Notes: generated by a model not told the origin, from the letters alone. A DNA stretch of 64,000 bases from Methylocaldum sp. 14B (GCF_002005105.1 NZ_MSCV01000006.1:124001-188000), one strand, 5' to 3'. Positions 32,575-41,947 are shown, counted from the stretch's first letter. Numbers and translations: made by a program.

Positions 32575-34134
32575 ATGAGCCAGAATGCAGAGAAGGTGCT
32601 CGATCACTTCAACCTGTTCCGCCAACCGGAATATGTGGAATTGTTCGAGAACAAAAAGAAAGAATTCGAATTCGCCGAATCGGACGATAAAGTCGAGGAG
32701 GTGAGGGAATGGGCCAAGACCTGGGAATACCGGGAGAAGAACTTTGCCCGCGAAGCCCTGACGGTCAATCCGGCCAAGGCCTGCCAACCGTTGGGTGCGG
32801 TGTTCGCCGCCGTGGGATTCGAGGGGACCATTCCCTTCGTGCACGGTTCGCAAGGTTGCGTCGCCTACTACCGCAGCCACTTCAGCCGCCATTTCAAGGA
32901 ACCGTCGTCGTGCGTGTCTTCGTCCATGACCGAAGATGCCGCAGTATTCGGGGGCTTGAGCAACATGGTCGACGGCTTGGCCAACACGTACAACATGTAC
33001 CAGCCGAAGATGATCTCGGTATCGACCACCTGCATGGCTGAAGTGATCGGCGACGACCTCAACGCCTTCATAAAGACCGCCAAGGAAAAGGGCAGCCTGC
33101 CGGCGGAATTCGATGTGCCTTTCGCCCATACCCCGGCCTTCGTCGGCAGCCATATCACCGGCTACGACAACGTGCTCAAGGGTATTTTGTGGCACTTCTG
33201 GGACGGCAAGGCGGGTACCACGGCTCCCTTGACGCGCGTGCCCAACGAGAAGATCAACTTCATCGGCGGTTTCGACGGCTACACGGTCGGCAATCTGCGT
33301 GAAGTCAAACGCATCTTCGATCTGATGGGCGTCGAATACACCATTCTCGCGGATAACAGCGACGTTTGGGATACGCCCACCGACGGCACCTTCCGCATGT
33401 ACGACGGCGGCACCACTCTGGAAGAAACCGCTAACGCTCTGCACGCCAAGGCAACCATCTCCATGCAGGAATTCAGCACGGAAAAGACCCTGCCGTTCAT
33501 CGCGGAGCACGGCCAGGAAACGGTCGCGTTCAATCATCCCATCGGCGTAAAGGCGACCGACGCATTCCTGATGGAGATCTCGCGCATCACCGGCAAGCCG
33601 ATTCCGGAAGCCCTGGAGAAGGAACGCGGACGCCTGGTGGATGCGATCGCCGATTCGACCGCGCACATTCACGGTCAGAAGTTCGCCATCTACGGCGACC
33701 CCGACCTCTGCCTGGGGTTGGCCGCCTTCTTGCTCGAACTGGGGGCCGAACCGACCCACGTGCTGGCCACCAACGGCGGTAAAGCCTGGGAAAAGAAGGT
33801 GCAGGAGCTGTTCGATTCCTCGCCCTTCGGCAAGAACTGCCACGTGTACGCCGGCAAGGATCTGTGGCACATGCGCTCGCTGCTGTTCACCGAGCCGGTC
33901 GACTTCCTGATCGGCAACACCTATGGCAAGTACCTGGAGCGCGACACCGGAACCCCGCTGATCCGCATCGGCTTCCCGGTATTCGATCGGCATCACCATC
34001 ACCGCTATCCGGTATGGGGCTACCAAGGCGCGATGAACGTTCTCGTCTGGATTCTGGACAAGATCTTCGACGAGATGGACAAGAACACCATCGTGCCGGC
34101 CAAAACCGACTACAGCTACGACATCATTCGGTAG
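32575..34134 (+). CDS. nifK: NifK, nitrogenase MoFe protein beta chain
   Basis: 519 residues. P-cluster ligands Cys70, Cys95 and Cys153 match the A. vinelandii numbers exactly, with [11 protein letters not shown] around Cys95. The N-terminal N-L-F-R-Q-P-E-Y and C-terminal [13 protein letters not shown] segments are standard. It pairs with NifD to form the catalytic tetramer. The gap to nifD is 93 bases, mostly a palindromic repeat. Confidence 0.99.
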   Translation: MSQNAEKVLDHFNLFRQPEYVELFENKKKEFEFAESDDKVEEVREWAKTWEYREKNFAREALTVNPAKACQPLGAVFAAVGFEGTIPFVHGSQGCVAYYRSHFSRHFKEPSSCVSSSMTEDAAVFGGLSNMVDGLANTYNMYQPKMISVSTTCMAEVIGDDLNAFIKTAKEKGSLPAEFDVPFAHTPAFVGSHITGYDNVLKGILWHFWDGKAGTTAPLTRVPNEKINFIGGFDGYTVGNLREVKRIFDLMGVEYTILADNSDVWDTPTDGTFRMYDGGTTLEETANALHAKATISMQEFSTEKTLPFIAEHGQETVAFNHPIGVKATDAFLMEISRITGKPIPEALEKERGRLVDAIADSTAHIHGQKFAIYGDPDLCLGLAAFLLELGAEPTHVLATNGGKAWEKKVQELFDSSPFGKNCHVYAGKDLWHMRSLLFTEPVDFLIGNTYGKYLERDTGTPLIRIGFPVFDRHHHHRYPVWGYQGAMNVLVWILDKIFDEMDKNTIVPAKTDYSYDIIR

Positions 34135-34169
34135 GGTTGGAAGCTATCAGGTCGGACACATCCAGAGTC

Positions 34170-34248
34170 GTAGGGCGGGTTAGCGGAGCGTAACCCGCCT
34201 ATCGCGGAATCGGCGGGTTACGCCGGATTACCGGCTAACCCGCCCTAC
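34170..34248. repeat. Family C palindromic repeat after nifK
   Basis: GTAGGGCGGGTTAGCGGAGC at the left and CGGCTAACCCGCCCTAC at the right, with an inner inverted pair. It lies between nifK and the FeSII-like gene and may act as an attenuating or protective hairpin. Confidence 0.8.
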
Positions 34249-34278
34249 GGCACTTTTTAACCAAGCAGAGGATTATTA

Positions 34279-34626
34279 ATGGCTAATGTGACTTTCAGTT
34301 CGCCCGCGATGCGCAAGGACGTCACGGTGTATGCCACCGCCGGCGACTGCCATACGCTGCTCGCGGTGGCGCAGAAGAACAAGATTCCCATCCATTTCGA
34401 GTGCGAAAACGGGGAATGCGGTTCCTGCGCCGTGGAAGTTACGGTTCTTTCCGACAAGCTGCCCATGGGCATGCACTTGACCGAAAAGGAAAAGACCGTG
34501 CTCCGGCTGGCCGGAAAAATCACCCGAGAGCAGATCGAGCAGGCGGAACTGACGGACGAACCGCCGCCCTGGCGGCTGGCCTGCCAGTACATCGTCCGTG
34601 ACGAGGACATCGTAGTGCGATTCTAA
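34279..34626 (+). CDS. FeSII (Shethna protein II)-like [2Fe-2S] ferredoxin
   Basis: 115 residues. Ligands are Cys42, Cys47, Cys50 (C-E-N-G-E-C-G-S-C) and Cys102 (R-L-A-C-Q). The start F-S-S-P-A-M, the L-L-A-V-A-Q-K-N-K-I-P block, the G-M-H-L-T-E-K-E-K-T-V-L insertion and the end D-E-D-I-V-V-R-F resemble Azotobacter FeSII, which binds oxidised nitrogenase and shields it from oxygen. A plain electron-transfer role is the alternative. Placed between nifK and nifE. Confidence 0.85.
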   Translation: MANVTFSSPAMRKDVTVYATAGDCHTLLAVAQKNKIPIHFECENGECGSCAVEVTVLSDKLPMGMHLTEKEKTVLRLAGKITREQIEQAELTDEPPPWRLACQYIVRDEDIVVRF

Positions 34627-34678
34627 AGGGCCGATAGCCTAAGCCGGAGGGGTTATGAGCAGCTTGAACGATATGGTC

Positions 34679-34732
34679 GTAGGTCGGCAATCCTTTGCCG
34701 ACGAAGGCGTCGGGAAGAGATTCCCGACCTAC
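34679..34732. repeat. Family B palindromic repeat upstream of nifE
   Basis: GTAGGTCGGCAATCCTTTGC at the left and GAGATTCCCGACCTAC at the right. It directly precedes a second, unrelated inverted-repeat element at 34737-34879. Confidence 0.75.
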
Positions 34733-34736
34733 TCTA

Positions 34737-34879
34737 GGGCACCTCGAAAAACCTACTGCGCGCCCCCATGTGCTGCGTTGCGCGGTGCTCGGAATCCTCA
34801 TGTACTCCATGTACACTCCGGTTCCTGTGCTCCGGGCGCCTTGCACTCGGGGCGCTCGCGACGGTTTTTCGAGGTGCCC
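34737..34879. mobile_element. MITE-like element with 17-bp terminal inverted repeats
   Basis: Ends GGGCACCTCGAAAAACC and GGTTTTTCGAGGTGCCC are perfect inverted repeats of 17 bases around a 143-bp body, flanked by TA on both sides (TAG|...|CTA). It encodes nothing obvious. It lies 35 bases before the nifE start. Confidence 0.75.
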
Positions 34880-34914
34880 CTACTGTCGCAGCGCCCTGGA
34901 GAGCGGAGTAACCC

Positions 34915-36603
34915 ATGAGCAGCTTATCCAACAAGATTCAAGACGTTTTCAACGAGCCCGGTTGCGGAAAAAACCAGGGCAAGTCGGAAAAGGAGCGCAA
35001 GAAAGGCTGCACGAAGCAGTTGCAGCCTGGCGGAGCGGCCGGCGGTTGCGCTTTCGACGGCGCCAAGATCGCGTTGCAGCCCATCACCGACGTGGCTCAC
35101 CTGGTTCACGGGCCCATCGCCTGCGAGGGCAACTCCTGGGACAACCGCGGCTCCAAATCCTCCGGCTCCAATCTCTGGCGCACCGGCTTCACCACGGACA
35201 TCAACGAAACCGACGTGGTTTTCGGCGGCGAGAAACGGCTGTTCAAATCGATCAAGGAAATCATCGACAAATACGACCCGCCGGCGGTCTTCGTCTACCA
35301 GACCTGCGTGCCGGCCATGATCGGCGACGATATCGAAGCCGTGTGCAAAGCGGCCTCGAAAAAATTCGGGAAGCCGGTCGTACCGGTCAATTCGCCCGGC
35401 TTCGTGGGTCCCAAGAACCTCGGCAACAAACTGGCGGGCGAGGCCATCCTCGACCACGTCATCGGCACCGAGGAGCCCGAATACACCACGCCTTACGACA
35501 TCAACATCATCGGCGAATACAACCTTTCCGGCGAGCTGTGGCAGGTCAAGCCGCTGCTGGACGAGCTCGGCATCCGCATCCTGTGCTGCATCTCCGGCGA
35601 CGCCAAATACAAGGACGTGGCCAGCTCCCACCGCGCCAGGGCGGCCATGATGGTGTGCTCGAAATCCATGATCAACATCGCCCGCAAGATGGAGGAACGC
35701 TACGAAATTCCGTTCTTCGAAGGCTCCTTCTACGGCATCGAGGATACCAGCGAGGCGCTTCGGGAAATCTCGCGCCTGCTGATCGAGCGCGGCGCGCCCG
35801 CCGAACTCATGGAACGCACCGAAGCCCTGATCGCCCGGGAGGAAGCGCGGGCGTGGGCCGCCATCGAGCCGTACAAGAAGCGCCTGACCGGCAAAAAGGT
35901 GCTGCTCATCACCGGCGGCGTGAAATCCTGGTCGGTGGTGGCCGCGCTTCAGGAAGCCGGCATGGAGATCGTCGGGACCAGCGTCAAGAAGTCGACCAAG
36001 GAAGACAAGGAGCGGATCAAGGAGATCATGGGCGAAGACGCCCACATGATCGACGACATGACGCCGCGCGAAATGTACAAGATGCTCAAGGATGCCAAGG
36101 CCGACATCATGCTGTCCGGGGGCCGTTCGCAGTTCGTCGCCCTCAAGGCCAAGATGCCGTGGCTGGACATCAACCAGGAACGCCATCACGCCTATATGGG
36201 TTACGTCGGCATGGTCGAACTGGTCAAGGAAATCGACAAGGCGCTGTACAACCCGGTCTGGGAACAGGTGCGGAAGCGCGCGCCCTGGGAAGAAGCGACG
36301 TGGGAAGAGGTGGCCGATTCCGCCATCGCCGCCGAGGCGGCTGTCTTGGCCGCGAATCCTGAACTGGCTCGCGAAAAACGCCGCTCCACTCCGGTTTGCA
36401 ATTGCAAATCGGTCGCTCGCGGCGCTATCGAGGACGCCATCGTCGAGCATGGATTGAGCTCGGCGGACGCGGTGTCGGAAAAGACCCAGGCGGGAACGGG
36501 CTGCGGCAGTTGCAAAGGCAAGCTGGAAAAGATTCTCGAAACGATGGACCACTGGCACCCGGACGCAGGGAAAGCGGCGTCGCAAGCTCAGCAGGCCGCA
36601 TGA
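34915..36603 (+). CDS. nifE: NifE with a C-terminal BFD/NifU-like [2Fe-2S] domain
   Basis: 562 residues against about 475 in A. vinelandii. The NifE body has the cluster-ligand cysteine in G-P-I-A-C-E-G and the usual R-x-G-F-T-T-D-I-N-E-T-D-V-V-F-G-G block. After residue ~490 comes an extra domain with Cys495, Cys497, Cys530 and Cys533: C-x-C-x32-C-x2-C, identical in spacing to the central 2Fe-2S domain of NifU and to Bfd. NifEN is the scaffold on which NifB-co matures to FeMo-co. The extra cluster may bring electrons or iron. GGAG precedes the ATG. Confidence 0.96.
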   Translation: MSSLSNKIQDVFNEPGCGKNQGKSEKERKKGCTKQLQPGGAAGGCAFDGAKIALQPITDVAHLVHGPIACEGNSWDNRGSKSSGSNLWRTGFTTDINETDVVFGGEKRLFKSIKEIIDKYDPPAVFVYQTCVPAMIGDDIEAVCKAASKKFGKPVVPVNSPGFVGPKNLGNKLAGEAILDHVIGTEEPEYTTPYDINIIGEYNLSGELWQVKPLLDELGIRILCCISGDAKYKDVASSHRARAAMMVCSKSMINIARKMEERYEIPFFEGSFYGIEDTSEALREISRLLIERGAPAELMERTEALIAREEARAWAAIEPYKKRLTGKKVLLITGGVKSWSVVAALQEAGMEIVGTSVKKSTKEDKERIKEIMGEDAHMIDDMTPREMYKMLKDAKADIMLSGGRSQFVALKAKMPWLDINQERHHAYMGYVGMVELVKEIDKALYNPVWEQVRKRAPWEEATWEEVADSAIAAEAAVLAANPELAREKRRSTPVCNCKSVARGAIEDAIVEHGLSSADAVSEKTQAGTGCGSCKGKLEKILETMDHWHPDAGKAASQAQQAA

Positions 36604-36612
36604 GGTAACGCC

Positions 36613-37986
36613 ATGGCCACCGTGATAACGCCCAAGAAATCCTGCTCGGTCAACCCCTTGAAGATGAGCCAGCCGATCGGCAGCGCGCTCGCTTTCATGG
36701 GGATCAAGAACTGCATGCCGCTTTTCCACGGCTCGCAGGGCTGCACCTCGTTCGGACTGGTCCTGTTCGTGCGGCATTTCAAGGAAGCGATTCCGTTGCA
36801 AACTACCGCCATGAGCGAAGTGGCGACCGTGCTCGGCGGACTCGAAAACGTGGAGCAGGCGGTCATCACGATCGCCAACCGGCAAAAGCCTTCCATTATC
36901 GGCATTTCGTCCACCGGCGTGACCGAGACCAAGGGCGACGACGTGGACGCCTATATCAAGCTGATCCGGGAGAAGCATCCCGAGCTGGACCACATCGCTC
37001 TTGTTTATGTGTCGACGCCCGATTTCAAGGACGCGTTTCAGGACGGCTGGGCCAAGACCGTGACCAAGCTGGTCGAGCAACTGGTCGAACCGGTTCCGGT
37101 CGGCGCCGCGCGCCTTCCCAACCGGGTGAATCTTTTGCCGGGCGCCCATCTTACGCCCGGAGACATCGACGAACTCCGCGACGTGCTCGAAGCCTTCGGC
37201 CTTGAGGTCCTGGTCCTGCCGGACCTCTCGGGCTCCCTGGACGGCCACATCCCTGACGATTTCACGCCGACCACCCTGGGCGGCATTTCCCTGGAAGAAA
37301 TCGCTAGCCTCGGACGATCCGCGCATACCATCGCGGTCGGCGAACAGATGCGCGAGGCCGCGGTCGCCCTGGAAGCCAAGACCGGGGTTCCCTACACCCT
37401 GTTCGATCGGCTCACGGGGCTCGAGCCGAACGATGCGCTAATCAGCCTGTGTGCCCGAATCAGCGGACGGCTGGTTCCGACCAAGATCCGCCGCCAGCGC
37501 GGCCAGCTGGTCGACGCCATGCTCGACGGCCATTTCCATTTCGGCGGCAAGAAAATCGCCATAGGCGCCGAGCCCGACTTGCTCTGGACCCTGAGCGAAT
37601 GGGCCAGGGAACTCGGCGCCGAAACCGCCGCGGCGGTGACGACCACGGCCTCTCCGCTGCTGGAGCGAATCTCCACAGAGGAAGTCCTGATCGGCGACTT
37701 GGAAGACCTGGAAGCTCGCGCTGCCGGCTGCGATCTTCTGATGACTCACTCTCACGGGAGGCAAGCGGCGGAAAGACTGAAGATTCCGTTCTACCGCATC
37801 GGCATCCCCATGTTCGATCGACTAGGCGCCGCGCATCAGACCATCGTCGGTTATCGCGGGACCCGCAACCTCATTTTCGAGATTGCCAATATGTTCATCG
37901 CCAACGGCCATGAGCCCACGCCTGAAACCTGGTATCGATCCGAGGAGAACGAACGTGCTGGCACGGCGGCGGTTGCGGCTCATTAA
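36613..37986 (+). CDS. nifN: NifN, FeMo-cofactor scaffold beta subunit
   Basis: 457 residues. N-terminal Cys34 region (I-K-N-C-M-P-L-F-H-G-S-Q-G-C-T-S-F) and M-S-E-V-A-T-V-L-G-G match NifN; I-S-S-T-G-V-T-E-T-K-G-D-D-V is the typical middle block. It pairs with NifE. It starts nine bases after nifE. Length is normal and no additional domain is fused. Confidence 0.97.
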   Translation: MATVITPKKSCSVNPLKMSQPIGSALAFMGIKNCMPLFHGSQGCTSFGLVLFVRHFKEAIPLQTTAMSEVATVLGGLENVEQAVITIANRQKPSIIGISSTGVTETKGDDVDAYIKLIREKHPELDHIALVYVSTPDFKDAFQDGWAKTVTKLVEQLVEPVPVGAARLPNRVNLLPGAHLTPGDIDELRDVLEAFGLEVLVLPDLSGSLDGHIPDDFTPTTLGGISLEEIASLGRSAHTIAVGEQMREAAVALEAKTGVPYTLFDRLTGLEPNDALISLCARISGRLVPTKIRRQRGQLVDAMLDGHFHFGGKKIAIGAEPDLLWTLSEWARELGAETAAAVTTTASPLLERISTEEVLIGDLEDLEARAAGCDLLMTHSHGRQAAERLKIPFYRIGIPMFDRLGAAHQTIVGYRGTRNLIFEIANMFIANGHEPTPETWYRSEENERAGTAAVAAH

Positions 37987-38029
37987 GCCGGAAGCTCAAT
38001 CAAACGAATCCTTTTATCGCGGAGGAAGC

Positions 38030-38452
38030 ATGAAGGTCGCATTCTCTACCCAAGACCTACAACGGGTCGACGCCCATTTCGGATGGGCCAAGAACATCGC
38101 CATCTATGAATTGTCGGCGGAGGGCTATCGCTTCCTCGAAGCCGTGCAATTCGAGGGCGACCTGCAGGAAGACGGCAACGAAGACAAGCTGGCTCCGAAG
38201 CTCGAAGCCATCAAGGACTGCGCAATTCTTTACGTCGCCGCCATCGGCGGTTCCGGCGCGGCGCGGGTGGTGGCCCAGGGCATACATCCCATGAAGGTTC
38301 CGCAGCCCGAGCCTATCACCGATCTCTTGGACAAACTCCAGCAGGTCCTCAAAGGCACTCCGCCGCCCTGGCTCCGCAAGGTGCTGGCGAAGGAAGGCAA
38401 GGGGCAGGACCGTGAATTCGATTTTGAAGAAGAAGAGGTGGAACATGGCTGA
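38030..38452 (+). CDS. nifX: NifX, NifB-co/VK-cluster carrier
   Basis: 140 residues of the NifX/NafY fold: [24 protein letters not shown], and later [15 protein letters not shown]. It carries cofactor precursors between NifB and NifEN. The ATG at 38030 has GGAGGA in front. An acidic tail ([11 protein letters not shown]) extends it, and its stop overlaps the next gene. Confidence 0.95.
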   Translation: MKVAFSTQDLQRVDAHFGWAKNIAIYELSAEGYRFLEAVQFEGDLQEDGNEDKLAPKLEAIKDCAILYVAAIGGSGAARVVAQGIHPMKVPQPEPITDLLDKLQQVLKGTPPPWLRKVLAKEGKGQDREFDFEEEEVEHG

Positions 38453-38924
38453 AGCATTGGCAGTAAAAACCGAAGGCGCGGCATCGCCCATGGAGTCGGC
38501 GTTCATCAAGGAATTGGTCAAGCAATGGCGCGCGCAGGATTCCTACGGCACCTGGGACGGCAAGAGCGACGAAATGCTGCTCGAACCTTACATCCTCACC
38601 AAGGAGAAGCGGCAGGCGATTCCCATCGTCGGCGATCCCGACCCCGAGATTTTGTGGCGTCTGGAACTGTTCTATAACGCCGTCGGCCTTTCCATCGAGC
38701 GGGCCAGCGGGGTCATGGTGACGCCCATGATGAAGATGTCGCACGAAGGCTTCGGCCGCATGGTACTGATCGCCGGCCGGCTGATCGTGGTGAACAAGCA
38801 GTTGCGCGACGTTCACCGGTTCGGATTTCCGTCCATGGAAAAACTCGCGGAGGAAGGCGAGAAACTCGTGGCCGCAGGAGTGGACATGATCAACAAATAT
38901 TCCGAAGTGGCCCGCTACAGTTGA
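38445..38924 (+). CDS. NifX-associated protein (DUF269)
   Basis: 159 residues with [16 protein letters not shown]-x-[30 protein letters not shown] and the end [11 protein letters not shown]. This is the family always found right after nifX in proteobacteria; it has no known activity. It overlaps nifX by eight bases and has AGAGGTGG before the ATG. Confidence 0.93.
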   Translation: MAEALAVKTEGAASPMESAFIKELVKQWRAQDSYGTWDGKSDEMLLEPYILTKEKRQAIPIVGDPDPEILWRLELFYNAVGLSIERASGVMVTPMMKMSHEGFGRMVLIAGRLIVVNKQLRDVHRFGFPSMEKLAEEGEKLVAAGVDMINKYSEVARYS

Positions 38925-39039
38925 GAACAACGTAGGGTGGGTCAGGCCGGATCCGGCCGTAACCCGCCGGAAACCGCGAGAAGGCGGGGCACAGTCATCG
39001 ACGGAACCCCGCCCGAACCGGCAAACCAACGAGGCACCC

Positions 39040-39228
39040 ATGACAGACGCAGAAGATACGAAAGCCAAACTGAAAAAACTGAACGCCCAGGCGACCGCGC
39101 TGAAAATGGATCTCCACGACTTGGCCGAGGATTTGCCCACCGGCTGGGAGCGAATCCTGGAAGTCGCGGAGAAAACCTATCAGGCCTATCGTGAACTGGA
39201 CGAATTCCGCAAAACCAGCGCTGGTTAG
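39040..39228 (+). CDS. CCE_0567-type metal-binding small protein (DUF683)
   Basis: 62 residues, nearly all helical: A-K-L-K-K-L-N-A-Q-A-T-A-L-K-M-D-L-H-D-L-A-E-D-L-P, then W-E-x-I-L-E-V-A-E-K-T-Y-Q-A-Y-R-E-L. This matches the small nif-linked family whose cyanobacterial member binds metal through histidines as a helical hairpin. It starts at ATG 39040, nine bases ahead of fdxB. The gap to the previous gene (115 bases) carries a partial family C repeat. Confidence 0.88.
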   Translation: MTDAEDTKAKLKKLNAQATALKMDLHDLAEDLPTGWERILEVAEKTYQAYRELDEFRKTSAG

Positions 39229-39237
39229 GAGTCTACG

Positions 39238-39543
39238 ATGAGCGAATTTACGGTCACCCTACCCGGGGGCAAGGTATGGACCCCCAAATTTGTCGAGATC
39301 ATCGACCAGGAGAAATGTATCGGCTGCGGACGCTGCTATAAGGTCTGCGGACGCGAAGTCCTGGAGATGGTCGGAGTCAACGAGGACGGCGAAATAGTCA
39401 CGCTCAGCCAGGACGAGGACGAGGACGACGAATACGACAAGAAAGTGATGTCGATCGCCAACGTCGCGAACTGCGTGGGGTGTGAGGCTTGCGCCAAGAT
39501 ATGCCCCAAGCAGTGCTATACCCACGAAGCGGCGGCAGCCTGA
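39238..39543 (+). CDS. fdxB: Nif-specific ferredoxin III, 2[4Fe-4S]
   Basis: 101 residues with C-I-G-C-G-R-C-Y-K-V-C near residue 28 and C-V-G-C-E-A-C-A-K-I-C-P-K near the end, separated by a very acidic linker (D-E-D-E-D-D-E-Y-D). This is the nif-specific ferredoxin III pattern. It is an electron donor in cofactor assembly or to nitrogenase. Its stop overlaps the nifQ start (TGATG). Confidence 0.93.
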   Translation: MSEFTVTLPGGKVWTPKFVEIIDQEKCIGCGRCYKVCGREVLEMVGVNEDGEIVTLSQDEDEDDEYDKKVMSIANVANCVGCEACAKICPKQCYTHEAAAA

Positions 39544-40193
39544 TGCCAGCCCCCATGCGCCAGCCCATCCCGAACGCTTCGGCGCCCGTTCCCTCGGCGG
39601 TCCATTACGATCCGCTGATGGGCTACGCCCGCGACCCGCAGGACTCCGTGACCCGCACCTTCGTTTCGGCGATCGAGATGGCGCGGAGTTCGTCCAGGCT
39701 GACGGGGCGGGCGGCCTTCGGGCTCGATGCGGATGAGTTCGAGGGGCTGCTCGACCGGTATTTTCCGGGCGCCGCGAGCATTTATCTCACGCCGGCGTTG
39801 AAAGCATCGCTTGCGGGCACCAAAACCCGCCGGATAGAGACGGACGAATTCGAAGATCTCGTGGCGCTGCTTTTGGAACACCGCGGCGACGACAGCCGGG
39901 AGAGCCGCTGGCTGGCTTACGCGATCGCCGCCTGCTGCATGGGGGACGACCATCTCTGGCAGGACATGGGCTTGCCCGACCGAAAGGCCCTATCCGACCT
40001 TCTGGCACGCCGTTTTCCCGCGCTGTTCGCTCGAAATACCGGCGGCATGCGCTGGAAGAAGTTTTTCTACAAACAGCTCTGCGAACGCGATGGGGCCTTC
40101 GTCTGCCGCTCCCCCAGCTGCGCGGAGTGCGTCGAATATTCCAATTGTTTCGGACCCGAGGAGGAAAGCGCATGGCAACCGGCGAAGCGATGA
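39543..40193 (+). CDS. nifQ: NifQ, molybdenum donor for FeMo-cofactor
   Basis: 216 residues. The C-terminal ligand set C-x4-C-x2-C-x5-C is at 188, 193, 196 and 202 (C-R-S-P-S-C-A-E-C), and M-R-W-K-K-F-F-Y-K-Q-L-C and D-D-H-L-W-Q-D-M-G are NifQ blocks. NifQ binds a Mo-Fe-S cluster and hands molybdenum to NifEN. The start at 39543 overlaps the fdxB stop; it makes a proline-rich N-terminus. Confidence 0.95.
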   Translation: MPAPMRQPIPNASAPVPSAVHYDPLMGYARDPQDSVTRTFVSAIEMARSSSRLTGRAAFGLDADEFEGLLDRYFPGAASIYLTPALKASLAGTKTRRIETDEFEDLVALLLEHRGDDSRESRWLAYAIAACCMGDDHLWQDMGLPDRKALSDLLARRFPALFARNTGGMRWKKFFYKQLCERDGAFVCRSPSCAECVEYSNCFGPEEESAWQPAKR

Positions 40194-41272
40194 CCGTACC
40201 GGGACTCGGCAAGGCGCCTCCCGCGGGCGCTTGCACCGCGGCGGAATCGCCCCCCGAGTTATGGCAGGCGGTTTTGGAACAAAGCGGAGCGCGGTTCGAC
40301 AATTCCGGAGTCATCGACTTCGGGCATGTCGAAGCCGAGCGCCGGCAAGCGCTGAGCGCCGATGTGATGGCGGACCTGTCCCATTACGGACTGATCGAAG
40401 TCAAGGGCGACGACGCCCAGAAATTTCTGGCGAGTCTATTCACCGGCGACGTGCGCCTGGTGTCGGCGGAAAAGGGACTGTTCACCGCCTGGTGCGACGC
40501 CAAGGGAAGGGCGCAGGCGACGTTCTGGCTGTTCGTGCACGACGGCGCCTTTCACCTTCTTCTGCCGAAAGGTCTCGTGAAGTCGGTTTTAACCGGATTG
40601 AAACTATACCTTCTCAGGGTCAAGGCGACTCTCACTGATGCCGGCAGCGACCTGGTCCGCGTCGGTTTATCCGGTCCGAGCATGGAATCCCGGCTCGCCG
40701 CCTTGTTCGGCGCGCCGCCGCCCGAACAGGCCGGGGATACCCGCAGCTACGGGGCTTGCACCCTAATGGCGATCACCGGACAACCACACCCCCGCTGGGT
40801 TCTTGTCGGCAGCGCGGCGGCGGTTGCCGAAACGTGGCAAAACCTTCTGTCCAGTGTTTCGCCCGTAGGGCGGGACGCCTGGTCTCTGCTGGACATTTTG
40901 GCCGGCATACCGCTGCTGGTGCCGGAAACGGCCGGCGAGTTCATCCCGCAGATGCTGAACATGGAGGCCCTGGGCGGCCTGTGTTTCACCAAAGGCTGTT
41001 ATCCGGGACAGGAAGTCATCGCGCGGCTGCATTACCGCGGGCAGCTCAAACGGCGCCTATACCTGGCCTACGTCGCCGGCGATTCGGTTCCGCCGCCCGG
41101 TACCACGCTTCATATCGAAGGCATTGCGGAAAGCGTCGGAACAGTGGTCTCCGCCACGCGCCATCCGGATGGGCGGACGGCTCTTCTCGCGGTGGTGAAG
41201 ATCGAAGAAAAGGATCAAGGGGAAGTTCGGTTAGCGGATGCTCAAGGACCTGGGCTTCGCTTCATCGAATAG
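40172..41272 (+). CDS. ygfZ: YgfZ-type folate-binding Fe-S maintenance protein
   Basis: 366 residues of the GcvT/YgfZ fold. The family motif K-G-C-Y-P-G-Q-E is present in F-T-K-G-C-Y-P-G-Q-E-V-I-A-R-L-H-Y-R-G, with its single reactive cysteine. YgfZ supports Fe-S cluster enzymes under oxidative stress. The ATG at 40172 has GAGGAGGA upstream and lies inside nifQ, overlapping by 22 bases, so ygfZ is coupled to the nif operon here; that linkage is unusual. Confidence 0.9.
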   Translation: MATGEAMTVPGLGKAPPAGACTAAESPPELWQAVLEQSGARFDNSGVIDFGHVEAERRQALSADVMADLSHYGLIEVKGDDAQKFLASLFTGDVRLVSAEKGLFTAWCDAKGRAQATFWLFVHDGAFHLLLPKGLVKSVLTGLKLYLLRVKATLTDAGSDLVRVGLSGPSMESRLAALFGAPPPEQAGDTRSYGACTLMAITGQPHPRWVLVGSAAAVAETWQNLLSSVSPVGRDAWSLLDILAGIPLLVPETAGEFIPQMLNMEALGGLCFTKGCYPGQEVIARLHYRGQLKRRLYLAYVAGDSVPPPGTTLHIEGIAESVGTVVSATRHPDGRTALLAVVKIEEKDQGEVRLADAQGPGLRFIE

Positions 41273-41285
41273 CGGAGTTCCAGAC

Positions 41286-41357
41286 GTAGGTCGGCAATCC
41301 TTTGCCGACACCGCAGGTCGAACATCCGTTTTCGTCGGCAAAGCATTGCCGACCTAC
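41286..41357. repeat. 72-bp family B palindromic repeat
   Basis: GTAGGTCGGCAATCCTTTGC at one end and GCATTGCCGACCTAC at the other, exactly 72 bases. It fills the gap after ygfZ and probably marks the end of the nif transcript. Confidence 0.8.
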
Positions 41358-41547
41358 ATCTGGGATTTAGAAAAATCAGGAGTCCCCTCTCTCCGCGAAA
41401 GGGAGAGGGAATCGAAAAACGGGCGAGTTGGACGGTAGGCGAAATCGCCTTATCGCGGTGCCCGGCGGGTTACGGCCGCCGCCTAATCCGCCCAACAACG
41501 CTACAAGCCACCGAAAGACAATCGATCCAAGACCAAATGGAGACGTT

Positions 41548-41928
41548 ATGACCAGCAGAATCCGCGAACTCAAAGTCGACGTTAAAACCGTTTATCTCGG
41601 AGAAGAAACCCATCGCGACGGAGAGCGTTACGTATTCGCCTACACCGTGACCATGGAAAACACCGGCACCGTTCCGGCGAGGCTGCTCGGCCGACGCTGG
41701 GTGATTACCGACGCCAACGGCAAGACGATCGAAGTCGTCGGTGAGGGCGTGGTGGGGGAGCATCCGTATTTGCGCCCCGGCGAAGCGTTTCAGTACACCA
41801 GCTCGGCAATGATCGAAACCCCGGTGGGCAGCATGCAGGGCAGCTATCAGCTGCTGGCCGACGATGGGGTGCCTTTCGAAGCGCCCATCGCGCCCTTCCG
41901 ACTGGCGATTCCGCGTACTCTCCATTGA
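41548..41928 (+). CDS. apaG: ApaG-family protein
   Basis: 126 residues. The ApaG immunoglobulin-like fold is shown by [28 protein letters not shown]-x-P-x-L-x-P-G-E-x-F-x-Y-T-S and M-Q-G-S-Y. ApaG is tied to cobalt/magnesium resistance and Ap4A levels; the mechanism is unclear. It starts at ATG 41548 and precedes clpP by 19 bases. Confidence 0.93.
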   Translation: MTSRIRELKVDVKTVYLGEETHRDGERYVFAYTVTMENTGTVPARLLGRRWVITDANGKTIEVVGEGVVGEHPYLRPGEAFQYTSSAMIETPVGSMQGSYQLLADDGVPFEAPIAPFRLAIPRTLH

Positions 41929-41947
41929 CCGGCAACCTGACAAGAGC

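Noticed and set aside
34655-34918. An 87-codon frame starting MSSLND upstream of nifE
   Set aside because: It reads through a family B repeat and a MITE-like element; kept as a finding on the duplicated start, not as a gene.
34924-37326. An 800-codon open frame antisense to nifE and nifN
   Set aside because: It is the mirror of strongly conserved coding sequence in GC-rich DNA; composition is His/Asp/Val-rich shadow type and it has no ribosome site or recognisable motif.
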